Shown here: one piece after another, positions 42,622-52,927 of the stretch
Layout: each line of letters opens with the position of its first letter
Position numbering within the stretch: position 1 is the first letter of the stretch
Source of the DNA: Fibrobacterota bacterium
GTDB taxonomy: Bacteria; Fibrobacterota; Chitinivibrionia; Chitinivibrionales; Chitinispirillaceae
Direction of reading: 5' to 3'
Assembly: GCA_023436145.1 (NCBI GenBank)
Contig: JAEZKP010000024.1
Location: forward strand, 1 to 64,000
Length of the DNA stretch: 64,000 nucleotides
Notes under the pieces: model-generated
Database searches by the model: none
Seen by the model: only the letters and a program-made list of their open reading frames with translations
Told to the model about the DNA's origin: nothing
Translations under genes and position numbers: made by a program

Positions 42622-45486
42622 ATGCCACAGATTCGTGTATCTTATGTTAAATTGATATGCTTGACTTTAATGGTTTTTTTACAGTATCCTTCAGCTGCTG
42701 TGTCTCCTGTTACAGTGGATGTGGATCACGGATTTTATGATTCTGCAATTACCATCCAACTTTCAAGCGGTTCACCAGGCGCAAAAATACAATATACACT
42801 GGATTGCAGTGATCCAAGATTCTCCTCTACCATGAAAAGTGCATCTTCACCGGTTTCGGTTCTGATAGATCCGCGCAGCACAGAGGGGCGTACAGCGACT
42901 CCGGCTGTTGTGCTCCGTGCAGTTGCAGTGTTGGCACAGGAAGAGCCAAGTCCTCTGGTTACCAAAACCTATATATTTGTGAATGAAGTTTTATCACAGA
43001 GTTATCCCGGGCTGCCATGGCCGCAGCCTAGTAAAGGTGGCTTTGCGGCTCAGGCATATGATTATGAGATGGATACAGCGGTTGTTTTTGATCCCCGTTA
43101 TAAAGATCTTATTAAAGATGCACTGTTGGATATTCCAAGCATATCGTTAGTCATGGATATGGACAGTCTTTTTGGTAAAACCCGTGGAATCTATCAGAAT
43201 GCATTAGAATCAGGAGCCGAATGGGAACGTTTCGGTTCGGCAGAGCTTATTAATCCTGATGCTACATTTGGATTTTCAGTACCTTGCGGAATTCGAATCC
43301 GTGGAGGCTGGAGCAGGCATGGGGATTGTCCGAAACACTCTTTCCGGCTCTTTTTCCGTGACAAATATGGTGCTCCAAAACTTCAATATCCACTGTTTGA
43401 AGATGAAGGTGTAGCCAAGTTCGATAAAATCAGCTTGCGGACTTCACAGAACTACTCATGGAGCTATAAATCCACAGAAGGTGCTCAGTGTACGATGGTC
43501 AAGGATGTTTACTGCAGAGACACCCAAAGGGCACTGGGGCACTATTATACCAGAAGCAGATACTATCACCTCTATCTCAATGGAATGTATTGGGGAATTT
43601 ATCAGACACAGGAACAAGCAGACAACCGTTTTGCAGAATCCTATATGGGTGGAGATTACCGGGATTATGATGTTTTAAGCACAGTTAATGATTATACCAT
43701 GGGTTCAAATAGAGATAAAACGGTGGAAGTGGAAGATGGTACAATTGACGCAGCCCAAAGGTTATGGACCAAAACCATTGCCGGATTCAGTACAAATTCG
43801 GACTATTATATGATACAGGGTTTGGAGCCTGATGGTAAAACAGTAAATCCCTCATATGAACGGCTTCTGGACGTGGATAATCTTATTGATTATTTACTTA
43901 TAACATTTTATACCGGAAATTTTGATTCCCCGACATATGCATTTTCTGAACCTCAGAAAACCAATAATTTTCAGGCTATCTATAACCGTGTGAAGCCTGA
44001 CGGCTTCAAATGGATGAGTCACGATGGAGAGCACACCATGGTAGACTTCAAAGTCAATCAGCGGGACACGGCTGTTCCAGCAATCGAAGTTGACAGAACA
44101 GGTCCATTTGATTTATCAGATGATATCAGGTTTTTCAATCCCCAGAGGATTCATCAGGCGCTTTGTGAAAACAGTGATTACCGGATGCGGTTTGCGGATC
44201 ATGTTTTCAGACATTTTTACAATAACGGAGTTTTTTGTCCTGAACCGTCAAAAAGCCGTTACCAGGCAAGAGCTGCTCAGATAGAAAACGCAATAATTGC
44301 TGAGTCTGCAAGGTGGGGTGATTCAAAAATTGAACCTGCCCGTACAAAGCATGATGACTGGATTCCTGAACTTGAAAGGATTTATAATGAATACATGCCG
44401 AAAAGGACTGAAATTGTCATAGAGCAATTCAGAGCGGACAGTCTTTATCCATCTATAGAACCTCCGGTTTTTTCCGCAGGTCAAATCATTTTCGTCCGCA
44501 AAACAACCGGATCTTCAGGATATCAACTGACAATGACAAACCCCAACAGTTCCGGAAGCATTTACTATACAACGGATGGTAACGATCCACGTTCACCCGG
44601 AGGTAGTAACAATCCGGCAGCAAAAAACAGCACCAACGCTACCACAATTACTATCAACACGACAACAGTGGTTAATGCCCGTATTAAAAACGAGAATCAA
44701 TGGAGTGCATTGAGAGATTTGCTGATTGTCATACCTCAGGATTACAGTGATCTGAAAGTTACTGAGATACACTATAAACCAATTGATAATGATAAGGATG
44801 CTGGTAGCTTATATGAATTTCTTGAATTAAAGAATACTGGAGCTGCTGCCTTAAATTTAACTGGTCTAAGCATTGGTGGCGGTGTTTCATTTGATTTTGA
44901 ACCGGGTACGATTCTTGAGCCGGGTAGTTTTTTTGTTATTGCTTCTAACAGGGCAAAATTTGCAAGCAGATATGGATTTAATCCTCAGGGAGAGTACAAA
45001 GATCAATTGTCAAACAGTGGTGAGAAACTCGAAATACTTGATCCTTCAGGGGGTTCAATCTGTTCAATCACCTATAAGGATGGAGCACCCTGGCCAACTG
45101 AGCCGGATAAGACCGGAAGATCACTGGTTCCCGCTGATGCCAACCCTGTGCTCGATCAGAATGATGGTAGAAACTGGATAGCTTCACGGTCGGTGCATGG
45201 CTCTCCTGGAAGGGATGATCCAAATTCAGAAGGTGCAAATGTAAAAAGACAGAAAATGCTTAAGAGAAACAGGGTGTGTCGTGTCGGCTCCTTCAGTTTA
45301 CTAATACCTTTTGAAGGAGAATTTCAGGTCAGTATTCTTAATATTCAGGGAAAAGTAGTCGCCAGTTTCCCCGAAAGAGGTAAATCGTATTATCAATGGA
45401 ATCCTGCAAGTAATGGATTGTTTCTGGTCAGATTTAAAAGTGCTATAGGAGAGCAGGTAATCAGGAAAGTTCAGGTTGTGGATTAA
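42622..45486 (+). CDS. Large secreted CotH-type protein with LTD and sorting tail
   Basis: 954 residues from ATG 42622, with a signal peptide ending near SAAVS. Residues 30-115 are a chitobiase/hexosaminidase C-terminal-like domain (HGFYDSAITIQLSSGSPGAKI). A CotH kinase-like domain follows at about 175-560, with RIRGGWSRHGDCPKHSFRLFF, YHLYLNGMYWGIYQTQEQ and WMSHDGEHTM, the last near the expected metal-binding Asp. A second hexosaminidase-like beta domain (SGSIYYTTDGNDPRS) and a lamin-tail domain (LKVTEIHYKP, YEFLELKNTG) come next. The C-terminus (FQVSILNIQGKVV, NGLFLVRF) is a sorting tail. Substrate unknown; this mix is common in surface proteins of fibre-degrading bacteria. Confidence 0.9.
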   Translation: MPQIRVSYVKLICLTLMVFLQYPSAAVSPVTVDVDHGFYDSAITIQLSSGSPGAKIQYTLDCSDPRFSSTMKSASSPVSVLIDPRSTEGRTATPAVVLRAVAVLAQEEPSPLVTKTYIFVNEVLSQSYPGLPWPQPSKGGFAAQAYDYEMDTAVVFDPRYKDLIKDALLDIPSISLVMDMDSLFGKTRGIYQNALESGAEWERFGSAELINPDATFGFSVPCGIRIRGGWSRHGDCPKHSFRLFFRDKYGAPKLQYPLFEDEGVAKFDKISLRTSQNYSWSYKSTEGAQCTMVKDVYCRDTQRALGHYYTRSRYYHLYLNGMYWGIYQTQEQADNRFAESYMGGDYRDYDVLSTVNDYTMGSNRDKTVEVEDGTIDAAQRLWTKTIAGFSTNSDYYMIQGLEPDGKTVNPSYERLLDVDNLIDYLLITFYTGNFDSPTYAFSEPQKTNNFQAIYNRVKPDGFKWMSHDGEHTMVDFKVNQRDTAVPAIEVDRTGPFDLSDDIRFFNPQRIHQALCENSDYRMRFADHVFRHFYNNGVFCPEPSKSRYQARAAQIENAIIAESARWGDSKIEPARTKHDDWIPELERIYNEYMPKRTEIVIEQFRADSLYPSIEPPVFSAGQIIFVRKTTGSSGYQLTMTNPNSSGSIYYTTDGNDPRSPGGSNNPAAKNSTNATTITINTTTVVNARIKNENQWSALRDLLIVIPQDYSDLKVTEIHYKPIDNDKDAGSLYEFLELKNTGAAALNLTGLSIGGGVSFDFEPGTILEPGSFFVIASNRAKFASRYGFNPQGEYKDQLSNSGEKLEILDPSGGSICSITYKDGAPWPTEPDKTGRSLVPADANPVLDQNDGRNWIASRSVHGSPGRDDPNSEGANVKRQKMLKRNRVCRVGSFSLLIPFEGEFQVSILNIQGKVVASFPERGKSYYQWNPASNGLFLVRFKSAIGEQVIRKVQVVD

Positions 45487-45864
45487 CCGGCTTTTGGCAC
45501 AAAATCCATTGAATATGATAAAGTGAGCATAAATACTACGCTATACCCGGAAAAAGAGAGCCATTCAGTAGGTGTGTTTCCATTAATCAGGTAAAAATCC
45601 CCTGAAGGAAGGGGATAATTAACTCACAGCCAGAGACTTTTTTTAAGAGTACCAGTCTTCTCATCTTGTATTCCCAAATATTGAAATGTCGGTAAGGGTA
45701 CCGCCGGAAGTTTTCGAAGGTGTTGCAAAAAATATTGGCATGGAAAATGCACGGTTTTGACAATAGGCTAAAGATGAAGATTCATTTTTCATAGTGGGGT
45801 TTTATTTTTAAAAATACAAATAGTGATTTAGCGTGCTGGGTATTGCATGTAAATATAAATTATA
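45487..45864. other. 378-bp intergenic region with a small hairpin
   Basis: ATCCCCT (45597-45603) and AGGGGAT (45610-45616) form a 7-bp hairpin, perhaps a terminator of the CotH gene 110 bp upstream. No gene was seen. The promoter for the REC-kinase operon should lie in the last 100 bp, but no clear box was identified. Confidence 0.4.
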
Positions 45865-47187
45865 ATGAATAATGTGAGTAATACAGATTCAACCAGTTAT
45901 TCTTCTCCTGCTACGATCCTGATTATAGATGATCAGCCGAAGAATTTAGCTGTAATTGGCGATTACTTGATGAAGTGTGGTTTTACCGTAATAGTTTCCC
46001 AGACAGGGGTGGGTGGGCTGAGGCGTGCCAGAGGAGTTAAACCGGATCTGATACTTTTAGACATACTTATGCCGGATATGGATGGGTTTGAAACTTGCAG
46101 GAGACTGAAAGCAGATGAATCAACTAAGAATATTCCTGTAATATTTATGACTGCGCTCACTGGAATAGAGGATAAAGTAAAAGGGTTTGAATTGGGTGGT
46201 GTAGATTATATAACCAAACCGATAGAGTATGAGGAAGTACTAGCCCGGGTAAAGACTCATCTACAGATAGTAAACCAGAAAAGACAATTGGAAATTCAGG
46301 CCTGTAATCTGGAAAATGTAAATGCTTTATTAAATAAAGAGATAAATTCAAGGAAAGTGGCTCAAAGAGAGCTGCAAAGACTTAATGAAGAGCTGGAGGA
46401 CCGGATTAAAATCCGGACTGCGGAGTTATCCCAGGTGGCTGAGCGTTTACGCCTTACAAATATCGAACTGCAGAAAGCTAACCAGGAGCTTAAAAAAGTT
46501 GACGATATTAAAACGGAATTTGTGGCACTTGCATCACACGAGCTAAGAACCCCATTAACAAGTATCCTAGGATATGCTCAGACTCTTGCTGCTTCTGATC
46601 TGCAATTAGACAGTTCCACCCGGGCTAGCATCTTGTCCACAATTGTATCTGAATCAAAACGGCTTGCAGCGCTGATCGGAAATCTACTGGATATTTCAAA
46701 AATCGAGACCAGGAATTTCCGGTTTAAAACTGAACCGTTTGATATCTCAGATGTAATCGATAGTGTTGTAAGTACACTTAATTTACCGGCCAATTTTCCA
46801 TTAGTTGTTCACAATGCAACTAAGAATAATTGTAAAGCAGTAGGAGATAAAGAACAAACCGGACTGGTTATACGTAATATTCTGGATAACGCCATTCGCT
46901 ATATTAATGAAAATGGAAAACTTACTATTAATGTCAATGAAACAGAAGATTATATACGGGTGGGAATTTCTGATACCGGGCCGGGAATAAAACCTGAGGA
47001 GCAGAAAAAAATATTCGAAAAATTCTATAGAATTCGCGATGAAAAAAAACGCAGTATTGGTTCTGGATTAGGTTTATCAATTGCTTCAAAGATTATTATA
47101 TCACAGGGAGGGCAAATCTGGGTCGATTCAACCTATGGTGAAGGAGCCACTTTTTATTTTACTCTCCCTAAGGAGATTTGTGAATGA
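45865..47187 (+). CDS. Cytoplasmic receiver-histidine kinase
   Basis: Receiver domain at about 15-135 with phosphoacceptor D66 (LILLDILMPDMDG) and KP in TKPIEY; a coiled coil at 140-215; HisKA with H225 (ASHELRTPLTSILGYAQ); HATPase with N-box NILDNAIRYI, DTGPGI and GSGLGLSIA. No membrane segment. The REC-first layout means phosphorylation of the receiver by another kinase may control this kinase. It overlaps the next response regulator by ATGA, so the two are expressed together. Confidence 0.94.
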   Translation: MNNVSNTDSTSYSSPATILIIDDQPKNLAVIGDYLMKCGFTVIVSQTGVGGLRRARGVKPDLILLDILMPDMDGFETCRRLKADESTKNIPVIFMTALTGIEDKVKGFELGGVDYITKPIEYEEVLARVKTHLQIVNQKRQLEIQACNLENVNALLNKEINSRKVAQRELQRLNEELEDRIKIRTAELSQVAERLRLTNIELQKANQELKKVDDIKTEFVALASHELRTPLTSILGYAQTLAASDLQLDSSTRASILSTIVSESKRLAALIGNLLDISKIETRNFRFKTEPFDISDVIDSVVSTLNLPANFPLVVHNATKNNCKAVGDKEQTGLVIRNILDNAIRYINENGKLTINVNETEDYIRVGISDTGPGIKPEEQKKIFEKFYRIRDEKKRSIGSGLGLSIASKIIISQGGQIWVDSTYGEGATFYFTLPKEICE

Positions 47188-47549
47188 ATAATACTGTGCT
47201 GGTTATTGAAGATGAAGAGATAATTGGAGAGCTTGTAAAAATCAATTTAATGATGAGAAAAATAAAATGTATCATCGCAACTACCGGCCAGGAAGGAATC
47301 GAAATGTTTGAATCTTATAATCCTTCGATTGTTCTTCTGGATATTCGTTTACCAGATATCGACGGATGGGATGTGTGTAAAAAAATAAAACAGAAGAATC
47401 CGGATTCGATTGTGATTTTTATGACTGCAGCGACACAGGTAAAGGACCGTGAGATAGCTGAAAAAGTAGGTGCTGATGATTTCATTGAAAAACCATTTGA
47501 TATTAACGAACTTGTTTCAATGGTAAATAAATACCGGGAATCTCATTAA
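47184..47549 (+). CDS. Single-domain response regulator
   Basis: 121 aa receiver only, with phosphoacceptor D53 (VLLDIRLPDIDGW), acidic pair EDEE, T in FMTAAT, K in EKPF. Coupled by ATGA to the kinase, whose likely target it is. Close to the regulator at 5202-5576. The output must come from other proteins, for instance in a phosphorelay with the hybrid kinase downstream. Confidence 0.93.
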   Translation: MNNTVLVIEDEEIIGELVKINLMMRKIKCIIATTGQEGIEMFESYNPSIVLLDIRLPDIDGWDVCKKIKQKNPDSIVIFMTAATQVKDREIAEKVGADDFIEKPFDINELVSMVNKYRESH

Positions 47550-47776
47550 TCCTGCAATACTGTTTTTCTGTTGCCCAAGAACACCCTCAAAAGACAATCT
47601 TCAATATTCTGCTAAACTTTACGTATTTCGATGCTTCAAAAAAAGATTGAAATCTTTGGAAAAATATTTGCACCTGAAATCTTGTTGATTACTGTTTTTC
47701 AATAAAAGGCCGTTTCTGGCTGAGTCCAAAACGTATCAAGGAGATTTTAGCCGAAAATTTACAAGGGAGTAAAAAT

Positions 47777-48925
47777 ATGGAACCACGCAAATTTGTTGTT
47801 CCTGAATTTGTGATAGGCGAAGGTTCCCTGAATCTGGCCGGGCAATATGCTGGAAATTTGGGTGCAAAAAAGGCATTTCTGGTAACTGATCCGGGAGTTA
47901 TAAATTGTGGCTGGGCCAAAAAAGTACAGATGAGTTTAGAGAAGGCTGGTGTCAACTATGTAATTTTTTCCGATATTACCCCTAACCCAAGGGATACCGA
48001 AGTAATGGCCGGGGCTGAAAAATACCTTCGGGAACGCTGTGATATAATTGTTGTAGTGGGTGGCGGAAGTCCAATGGATTGCGCAAAGGGAATAGGAATT
48101 GTAGCGAATAACCAGGAACAGATTTTAACGTTTGAAGGTGTGGATCAGGTAGTGGTTCCAATTCCTCCTCTGATCTGTATTCCAACAACTGCCGGTTCAT
48201 CTGCTGATATATCTCAGTTTGCAATAATAACCGATACTAAAAGGAAAGTCAAGATAGCGATAATCAGTAAAGCAATCGTACCGGATGTTGCACTGATTGA
48301 TCCTGTAACAACTACCACTATGCCGGCAAATATTACTGCATATTCAGGAATGGATGCATTTGTCCATGCTATCGAGGCCAGTGTCTCCACCGCAAATTCT
48401 ATGATCACAAATCTGCTGGCTTTGGAAGCTATAAGAGTTATAAGGAAAAATCTACTGAATGCAATAGAATACCCTTCAGATATGAATTACCGTAATCCAA
48501 TGTCTTCAGGAAGTCTGTTGGCAGGAATTGCTTTTTCTAATGCAAGTCTGGGACTTGTGCACTCTATGGCGCACAGTCTGGGTGGCTATTATGATCTTAT
48601 CCATGGCTTTTGTAATGGCATTATGCTTGATTATGTTTTCGATTTCAATTTTGAAAGTGCTATAGATCAGTATTCCCGTGTGGCTGAAGCGTTGGGATTG
48701 GATCTTAATGGGCTTTCTTGTGATCAGAAGAAAAATAAAATACGGGAGGAGTTGATCTCATTCAAAAAAAGTATTGGTATTACTCAATCGTTAAGCGATG
48801 CGGGTGTGAAAAAAGAAGATATACCTTTATTAGCCGGGCATGTATTAAGTGATCCATGCCTGGTCACCAACCCCAAAGAGCCTTCACTAAGGGATATTGA
48901 GAATATTTATGAACGAGCATTTTGA
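47777..48925 (+). CDS. ercA: ErcA-like iron-containing alcohol dehydrogenase
   Basis: Group III alcohol dehydrogenase fold: GGGSPMDCAKGIG for NAD binding, PTTAGSSADIS, and the metal ligands around DAFVHAIEA, HSMAHSLGGYYDLIHGFCNG (D/H/H/H set). Its neighbours on both sides are sensor kinases, and its 3' end overlaps a hybrid kinase gene. That is the arrangement of ErcA proteins, which in Pseudomonas act with kinases such as ErcS' in ethanol-oxidation regulation. It is thus more likely a regulatory or signalling dehydrogenase than a fermentation enzyme. AAGGGAG precedes the ATG. Confidence 0.82.
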   Translation: MEPRKFVVPEFVIGEGSLNLAGQYAGNLGAKKAFLVTDPGVINCGWAKKVQMSLEKAGVNYVIFSDITPNPRDTEVMAGAEKYLRERCDIIVVVGGGSPMDCAKGIGIVANNQEQILTFEGVDQVVVPIPPLICIPTTAGSSADISQFAIITDTKRKVKIAIISKAIVPDVALIDPVTTTTMPANITAYSGMDAFVHAIEASVSTANSMITNLLALEAIRVIRKNLLNAIEYPSDMNYRNPMSSGSLLAGIAFSNASLGLVHSMAHSLGGYYDLIHGFCNGIMLDYVFDFNFESAIDQYSRVAEALGLDLNGLSCDQKKNKIREELISFKKSIGITQSLSDAGVKKEDIPLLAGHVLSDPCLVTNPKEPSLRDIENIYERAF

Positions 48926-51900
48926 TACCGAATCTGAGAGAAATGCCCGACTGAAACAGATTATCGGTTTAGGTGAAAAATCGATTAAAAAAAGCTATTA
49001 TCCTCAATTGCAGAAACAGCTTGAAGAATTGAAGGCGAGTGAGGAAAAATATCGACGAATTGTTGATACCACCAATGAGGGTATCTGGATGATAGACGAA
49101 AACAATAAAACTACTTTTGTAAATAAGCGAATGGCTGAGATGCTGGGGTATAAGGTTGAGGATTTGATGGGTCATCCCAATACCGATTTTATGTTTCAGG
49201 AGGATATTTCTTCATTTAACGAGAAAAAAGAAACACTTAAGAATGGAATCTCAGCGATTGTTGAGCAACCTCTTCGCCACAAAAATGGACATAAGATGTG
49301 GACACTGGTCTCTGCTACTCCGGTTTTCGATGAGAATAAGAATTTTAAAGGTGCCTTTGGAATGCTTACTGATATTACTCAACGAAAGGAAACAGAAGAA
49401 AAACTTCAGAAAAAGGAGGAACAGCTTAGAATAACTTTAGAAGCAGGGCATATTGGCATTTGGGAGTGGGATGTTAAAAATGACTTGATTTATGCTACAC
49501 CGGCTTATTACACAATGCTAGGGTATGAACCAAAAGAAGCGCCATCACATAAAAGTGAGTGGCTCAATCGGGTGCATCCGCAGGACCGGGATTATGTGGC
49601 TAAACAATTTAAAAAAGCGCTATCCAGAAATTTCAAAGAATATCATTATGATGCACGGTTTCGACAGGCGGATGGTACTTACAGGTGGATCCAGTCTAAA
49701 GGGTTTAGTTATGAACGTGACCAAAGTGGGTTAGTTACCCGTCTGACCGGGATACGCATTGATATTCATGACCGTAAGTCTGCTGAGCAGGAACATCTTG
49801 GCGCAATACACTTCTTCAAAAGCATGGATCTTATTAACCAGGCGATTCGTGGAACTAATGATCTGGAGCAGATGATGAGTGATGTTCTTGACACTATGCT
49901 TAGTATATTTGATGCAGAGCAGGCTGTTCTTATATACCCCTGTGATGCTGATGCTCCTACATGGCAGATTCCAATGGAACGCGCAAAACCCGGATTTTAC
50001 GGGAATGTTTATCTTAACAAACTTGTTGTACCTACCAGTAAAATGGTTGCAGATATTTTCAGATTGTTACTTGACGCTGGCGGCAGACCTGTGGTATCGG
50101 GACCTGGTGCCGATTATGTATTGCATAAAAAGTTCACAAAACAGTTTAATGTTCAGAGCCAGATTTCCATGGCAGTGTATCCAAAGGTTGGTAAACCATG
50201 GGAATTGGCAATAGATCAACAGACTTATCCACGGGTCTGGACAGAACAAGAAAAAAATCTGTTTCAGGAAATAGGAAGAAGGCTTTCCGATGGTCTGACC
50301 ACCCTTTTAATATTTCGCAATCTTCAGGAGAGTGAGGCAAAATATCGCAGGATTGTTGATACCACAAATGAGGGTATCTGGATGCTGGATGAAAACAATA
50401 TAACTATTTTTGTCAATGCAAGAGCAGCTGAGATGATTGGCTATGATGTTGAAGAAATTACAAACCGGTCACTTGCAGAATTTATTCCTGAGGAAGATAT
50501 GATTGATTTTATGGAAAATAATAAAAAACGTAAACAGGGTATTTCTGAGACATACGAACGCCGGTATCGCCATAAAAACGGAAATTTAATCTGGACTCTT
50601 GTTTCATCTACACCAATTCTTGACAGCAAAAATGAATTTAAAGGTTCTTTTGCAATGCTCACCGATATCACAAGTCGTAAATTAACTGAAGAGAAGCTGA
50701 AAGAATCTGAAAAGCGTCTGAGAATAACTCTTGAATCTGCAAAAATCGGTATATGGGATTGGGATCTTGTCAATAATCTCTGGTATGCAACACCCAACAG
50801 TTTTACATCACTTGGTTATGAACCAATATATGAAACAATCGGTTTAAATAAATGGATTGATATAATATATCCTGATGATCAGGAAAAAATTAGAAATATA
50901 ATTGAAAGGGTATATTTATCACAGTCAGAGATTGGCAAACAAAAGTATGAAATCCGGTTCAGATATGCAAAGGATGGTTATCGATGGCTATTAATTCAGG
51001 GATTTGTTGTAAGCCGTGATAAAGATGGCAGGGTAACCAGGATTGTAGGAGTTCTTATTGATATCGATGAACGCAAAAGAGCTGAAGAGGAGTTGAAAAG
51101 ATACCGGGAACATCTGGAAGATCTTGTTGAGACACGTACAAAGGAACTATCTGATGCCAATAAACAGCTTCAGGATGCAAAGGAAGTTGCTGAAGCTGCA
51201 AACAGGGCAAAGAGTCGCTTTCTGGCCAGTATGAGTCATGAGCTGCGTACTCCTCTTAATGCGATTCTGGGATATGCTCAGATTTTACAACAGGACGTAA
51301 CGCTCAATGAGCACCAGAAAAAAGGCATTGAAATCATGAAAAGCAGCGGGGAGCATCTATTGACACTTATTTCTGATATTCTCGATTTGTCCAGAATCGA
51401 AGCCAATAAATTTGAACTGCATCCATCTGGAATAGATTTTTTGCTATTTCTGGATTCTATCAGAGATGTCATCAGGATTAGAGCTGAAACGAAACAGATA
51501 TCGGTTAAATTTCAGATTGATCCGGATTTGCCACAAGGTATTATTGCTGATGAAACCCGGCTTCGACAGATTTTACTCAATCTGCTGGGGAATGCAATAA
51601 AATTTACCGATTCAGGGTATGTCATTTGTTGTGTGTCAGTTTTATCCAGTGAAAAAAATAACATTGAAAAAATAAAGGATAGCCAATGTACCATTCGTTT
51701 TGAGGTAAAAGATACTGGTGCAGGAATACCTTCTGATCAATTGGAAAAAATATTTGCCCCCTTCGAACAGGCCAAAGATACTGCTGTAACCGAAGGTGTT
51801 GGACTGGGACTTTCTATTAGCCGTCAATTAGTGCAAATGATGGGTGGGGAGATTTTTGTCGAAAGTGAGTTGGGAAAAGGGAGCAGGTTCTGGTTTGATC

Positions 51901-52592
51901 TCACTTTTTCTACTACCGACGTTTCGGTTCCGTTCAAACCTGCAGAGAAAAATATTATCGGTTATAAAGGAGCACGGAAAAAAGTATTGATCGTCGATGA
52001 CCGGCGGACAAATCGTCTGGTGCTTTCAGAGTGGTTCTCACAATTGGGTTTTGAAATAACTGAGGCTGAAGATGGTATTAAGGCCATATCAGTGGCACAA
52101 CAAAATAAGCCTGATATTATTGTGATGGACTTACTTATGCCTGGCTTGAACGGATTTGATGCTGCTTTAAAAATAAGAAAAATACCTGCGATTTCAAACG
52201 TTGTCATGATAGCGATGTCGGCAAGTATTACTGATGTAAAAGATGAACAGTATAAAATGGCGGGATTTAATGATTTTTTGTCAAAACCGATTGATCTGGG
52301 GAAACTATCAGGCATTATTAAGAAACACATGCACATTGAGTGGATATATGAAGAGAAAAAGGAAGTGGAAATTTCTGAGCCTTTTATTTTACCACCTGTA
52401 GAAGAACTTAACATCCTTCATGAATTTATCCTGCGGGGGGATATGCTGCAACTGAGTAAAAGAGCTCAGCATATCGAAAGTATAGGTAAGGAATATATAC
52501 CCTTTGCACGAAAGTTGAAATCGTTAGCAGATACTTTTCAGGAACGTCGGATAGATGCAATGATAGAGGATGCATTAAAGAGAGTAAAATGA
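48909..52592 (+). CDS. Large PAS/GAF hybrid histidine kinase (ErcS-type)
   Basis: 1227 residues from ATG 48909, which overlaps the end of the ErcA-like gene by 17 nt. The opening ARLKQIIGLGEKSIKKSYYPQL resembles the N-terminus of kinases paired with ErcA. Domains in order: PAS (about 40-150), PAS_3 (160-290), GAF-like (295-440), a second PAS (450-560) and PAS_3 (570-700), coiled coil, HisKA with H777 (SMSHELRTPLNAILGYAQ), HATPase (NLLGNAIKF, DTGAGIP, GVGLGLSIS), REC with D1074 (IIVMDLLMPG), and a helical C-terminal tail. PAS-PAS_3 is a visible internal duplication (both begin EAKYRRIVDTTNEGIWM or close to it). Cytoplasmic: no membrane segments. Confidence 0.93.
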   Translation: MNEHFDTESERNARLKQIIGLGEKSIKKSYYPQLQKQLEELKASEEKYRRIVDTTNEGIWMIDENNKTTFVNKRMAEMLGYKVEDLMGHPNTDFMFQEDISSFNEKKETLKNGISAIVEQPLRHKNGHKMWTLVSATPVFDENKNFKGAFGMLTDITQRKETEEKLQKKEEQLRITLEAGHIGIWEWDVKNDLIYATPAYYTMLGYEPKEAPSHKSEWLNRVHPQDRDYVAKQFKKALSRNFKEYHYDARFRQADGTYRWIQSKGFSYERDQSGLVTRLTGIRIDIHDRKSAEQEHLGAIHFFKSMDLINQAIRGTNDLEQMMSDVLDTMLSIFDAEQAVLIYPCDADAPTWQIPMERAKPGFYGNVYLNKLVVPTSKMVADIFRLLLDAGGRPVVSGPGADYVLHKKFTKQFNVQSQISMAVYPKVGKPWELAIDQQTYPRVWTEQEKNLFQEIGRRLSDGLTTLLIFRNLQESEAKYRRIVDTTNEGIWMLDENNITIFVNARAAEMIGYDVEEITNRSLAEFIPEEDMIDFMENNKKRKQGISETYERRYRHKNGNLIWTLVSSTPILDSKNEFKGSFAMLTDITSRKLTEEKLKESEKRLRITLESAKIGIWDWDLVNNLWYATPNSFTSLGYEPIYETIGLNKWIDIIYPDDQEKIRNIIERVYLSQSEIGKQKYEIRFRYAKDGYRWLLIQGFVVSRDKDGRVTRIVGVLIDIDERKRAEEELKRYREHLEDLVETRTKELSDANKQLQDAKEVAEAANRAKSRFLASMSHELRTPLNAILGYAQILQQDVTLNEHQKKGIEIMKSSGEHLLTLISDILDLSRIEANKFELHPSGIDFLLFLDSIRDVIRIRAETKQISVKFQIDPDLPQGIIADETRLRQILLNLLGNAIKFTDSGYVICCVSVLSSEKNNIEKIKDSQCTIRFEVKDTGAGIPSDQLEKIFAPFEQAKDTAVTEGVGLGLSISRQLVQMMGGEIFVESELGKGSRFWFDLTFSTTDVSVPFKPAEKNIIGYKGARKKVLIVDDRRTNRLVLSEWFSQLGFEITEAEDGIKAISVAQQNKPDIIVMDLLMPGLNGFDAALKIRKIPAISNVVMIAMSASITDVKDEQYKMAGFNDFLSKPIDLGKLSGIIKKHMHIEWIYEEKKEVEISEPFILPPVEELNILHEFILRGDMLQLSKRAQHIESIGKEYIPFARKLKSLADTFQERRIDAMIEDALKRVK

Positions 52593-52927
52593 AGAAAGGT
52601 TTTCGTTAAGGAGGGTTGTTATTCTTTTGGGCAAATACAGATCATGTCGCATTTAAAATGTTTTCAATCCTGAAATCTGCTAGTCCTTAGCTATGCTTAA
52701 TCTCTGACCTGGAAGTTACTATTTAATGATATTTATTTGCCTACCTGAAAACGGAATTGAATAAGCTACCGGAAAGTCATACGTAGTGGGGGTTTAAGGT
52801 GAACACTATTACATTGATAATAAATCCTTTTTACCTAATAATTTATCTATCGGGAAACCATAAGCTTGTAACTTTATTGGTTTCCCAATTCGTATTTTAC
52901 AGGACGGCTTAATAGAAAGAACTATAT
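52593..52927. promoter_or_regulatory. 335-bp intergenic region with a 9-bp hairpin before the DUF488 gene
   Basis: GGGAAACCA (52852-52860) pairs with TGGTTTCCC (52878-52886), extended by TAA/TTA across a bulge. It lies 41 bp upstream of the start codon at 52928, so it may be an operator or leader hairpin for the defence island. The rest shows no gene. Confidence 0.5.

Noticed and set aside
51962..52414. 150-codon antisense frame inside the hybrid kinase receiver
   Set aside because: Serine-rich shadow of a conserved coding region; such frames also occur opposite the other receivers and have no motif or ribosome site.
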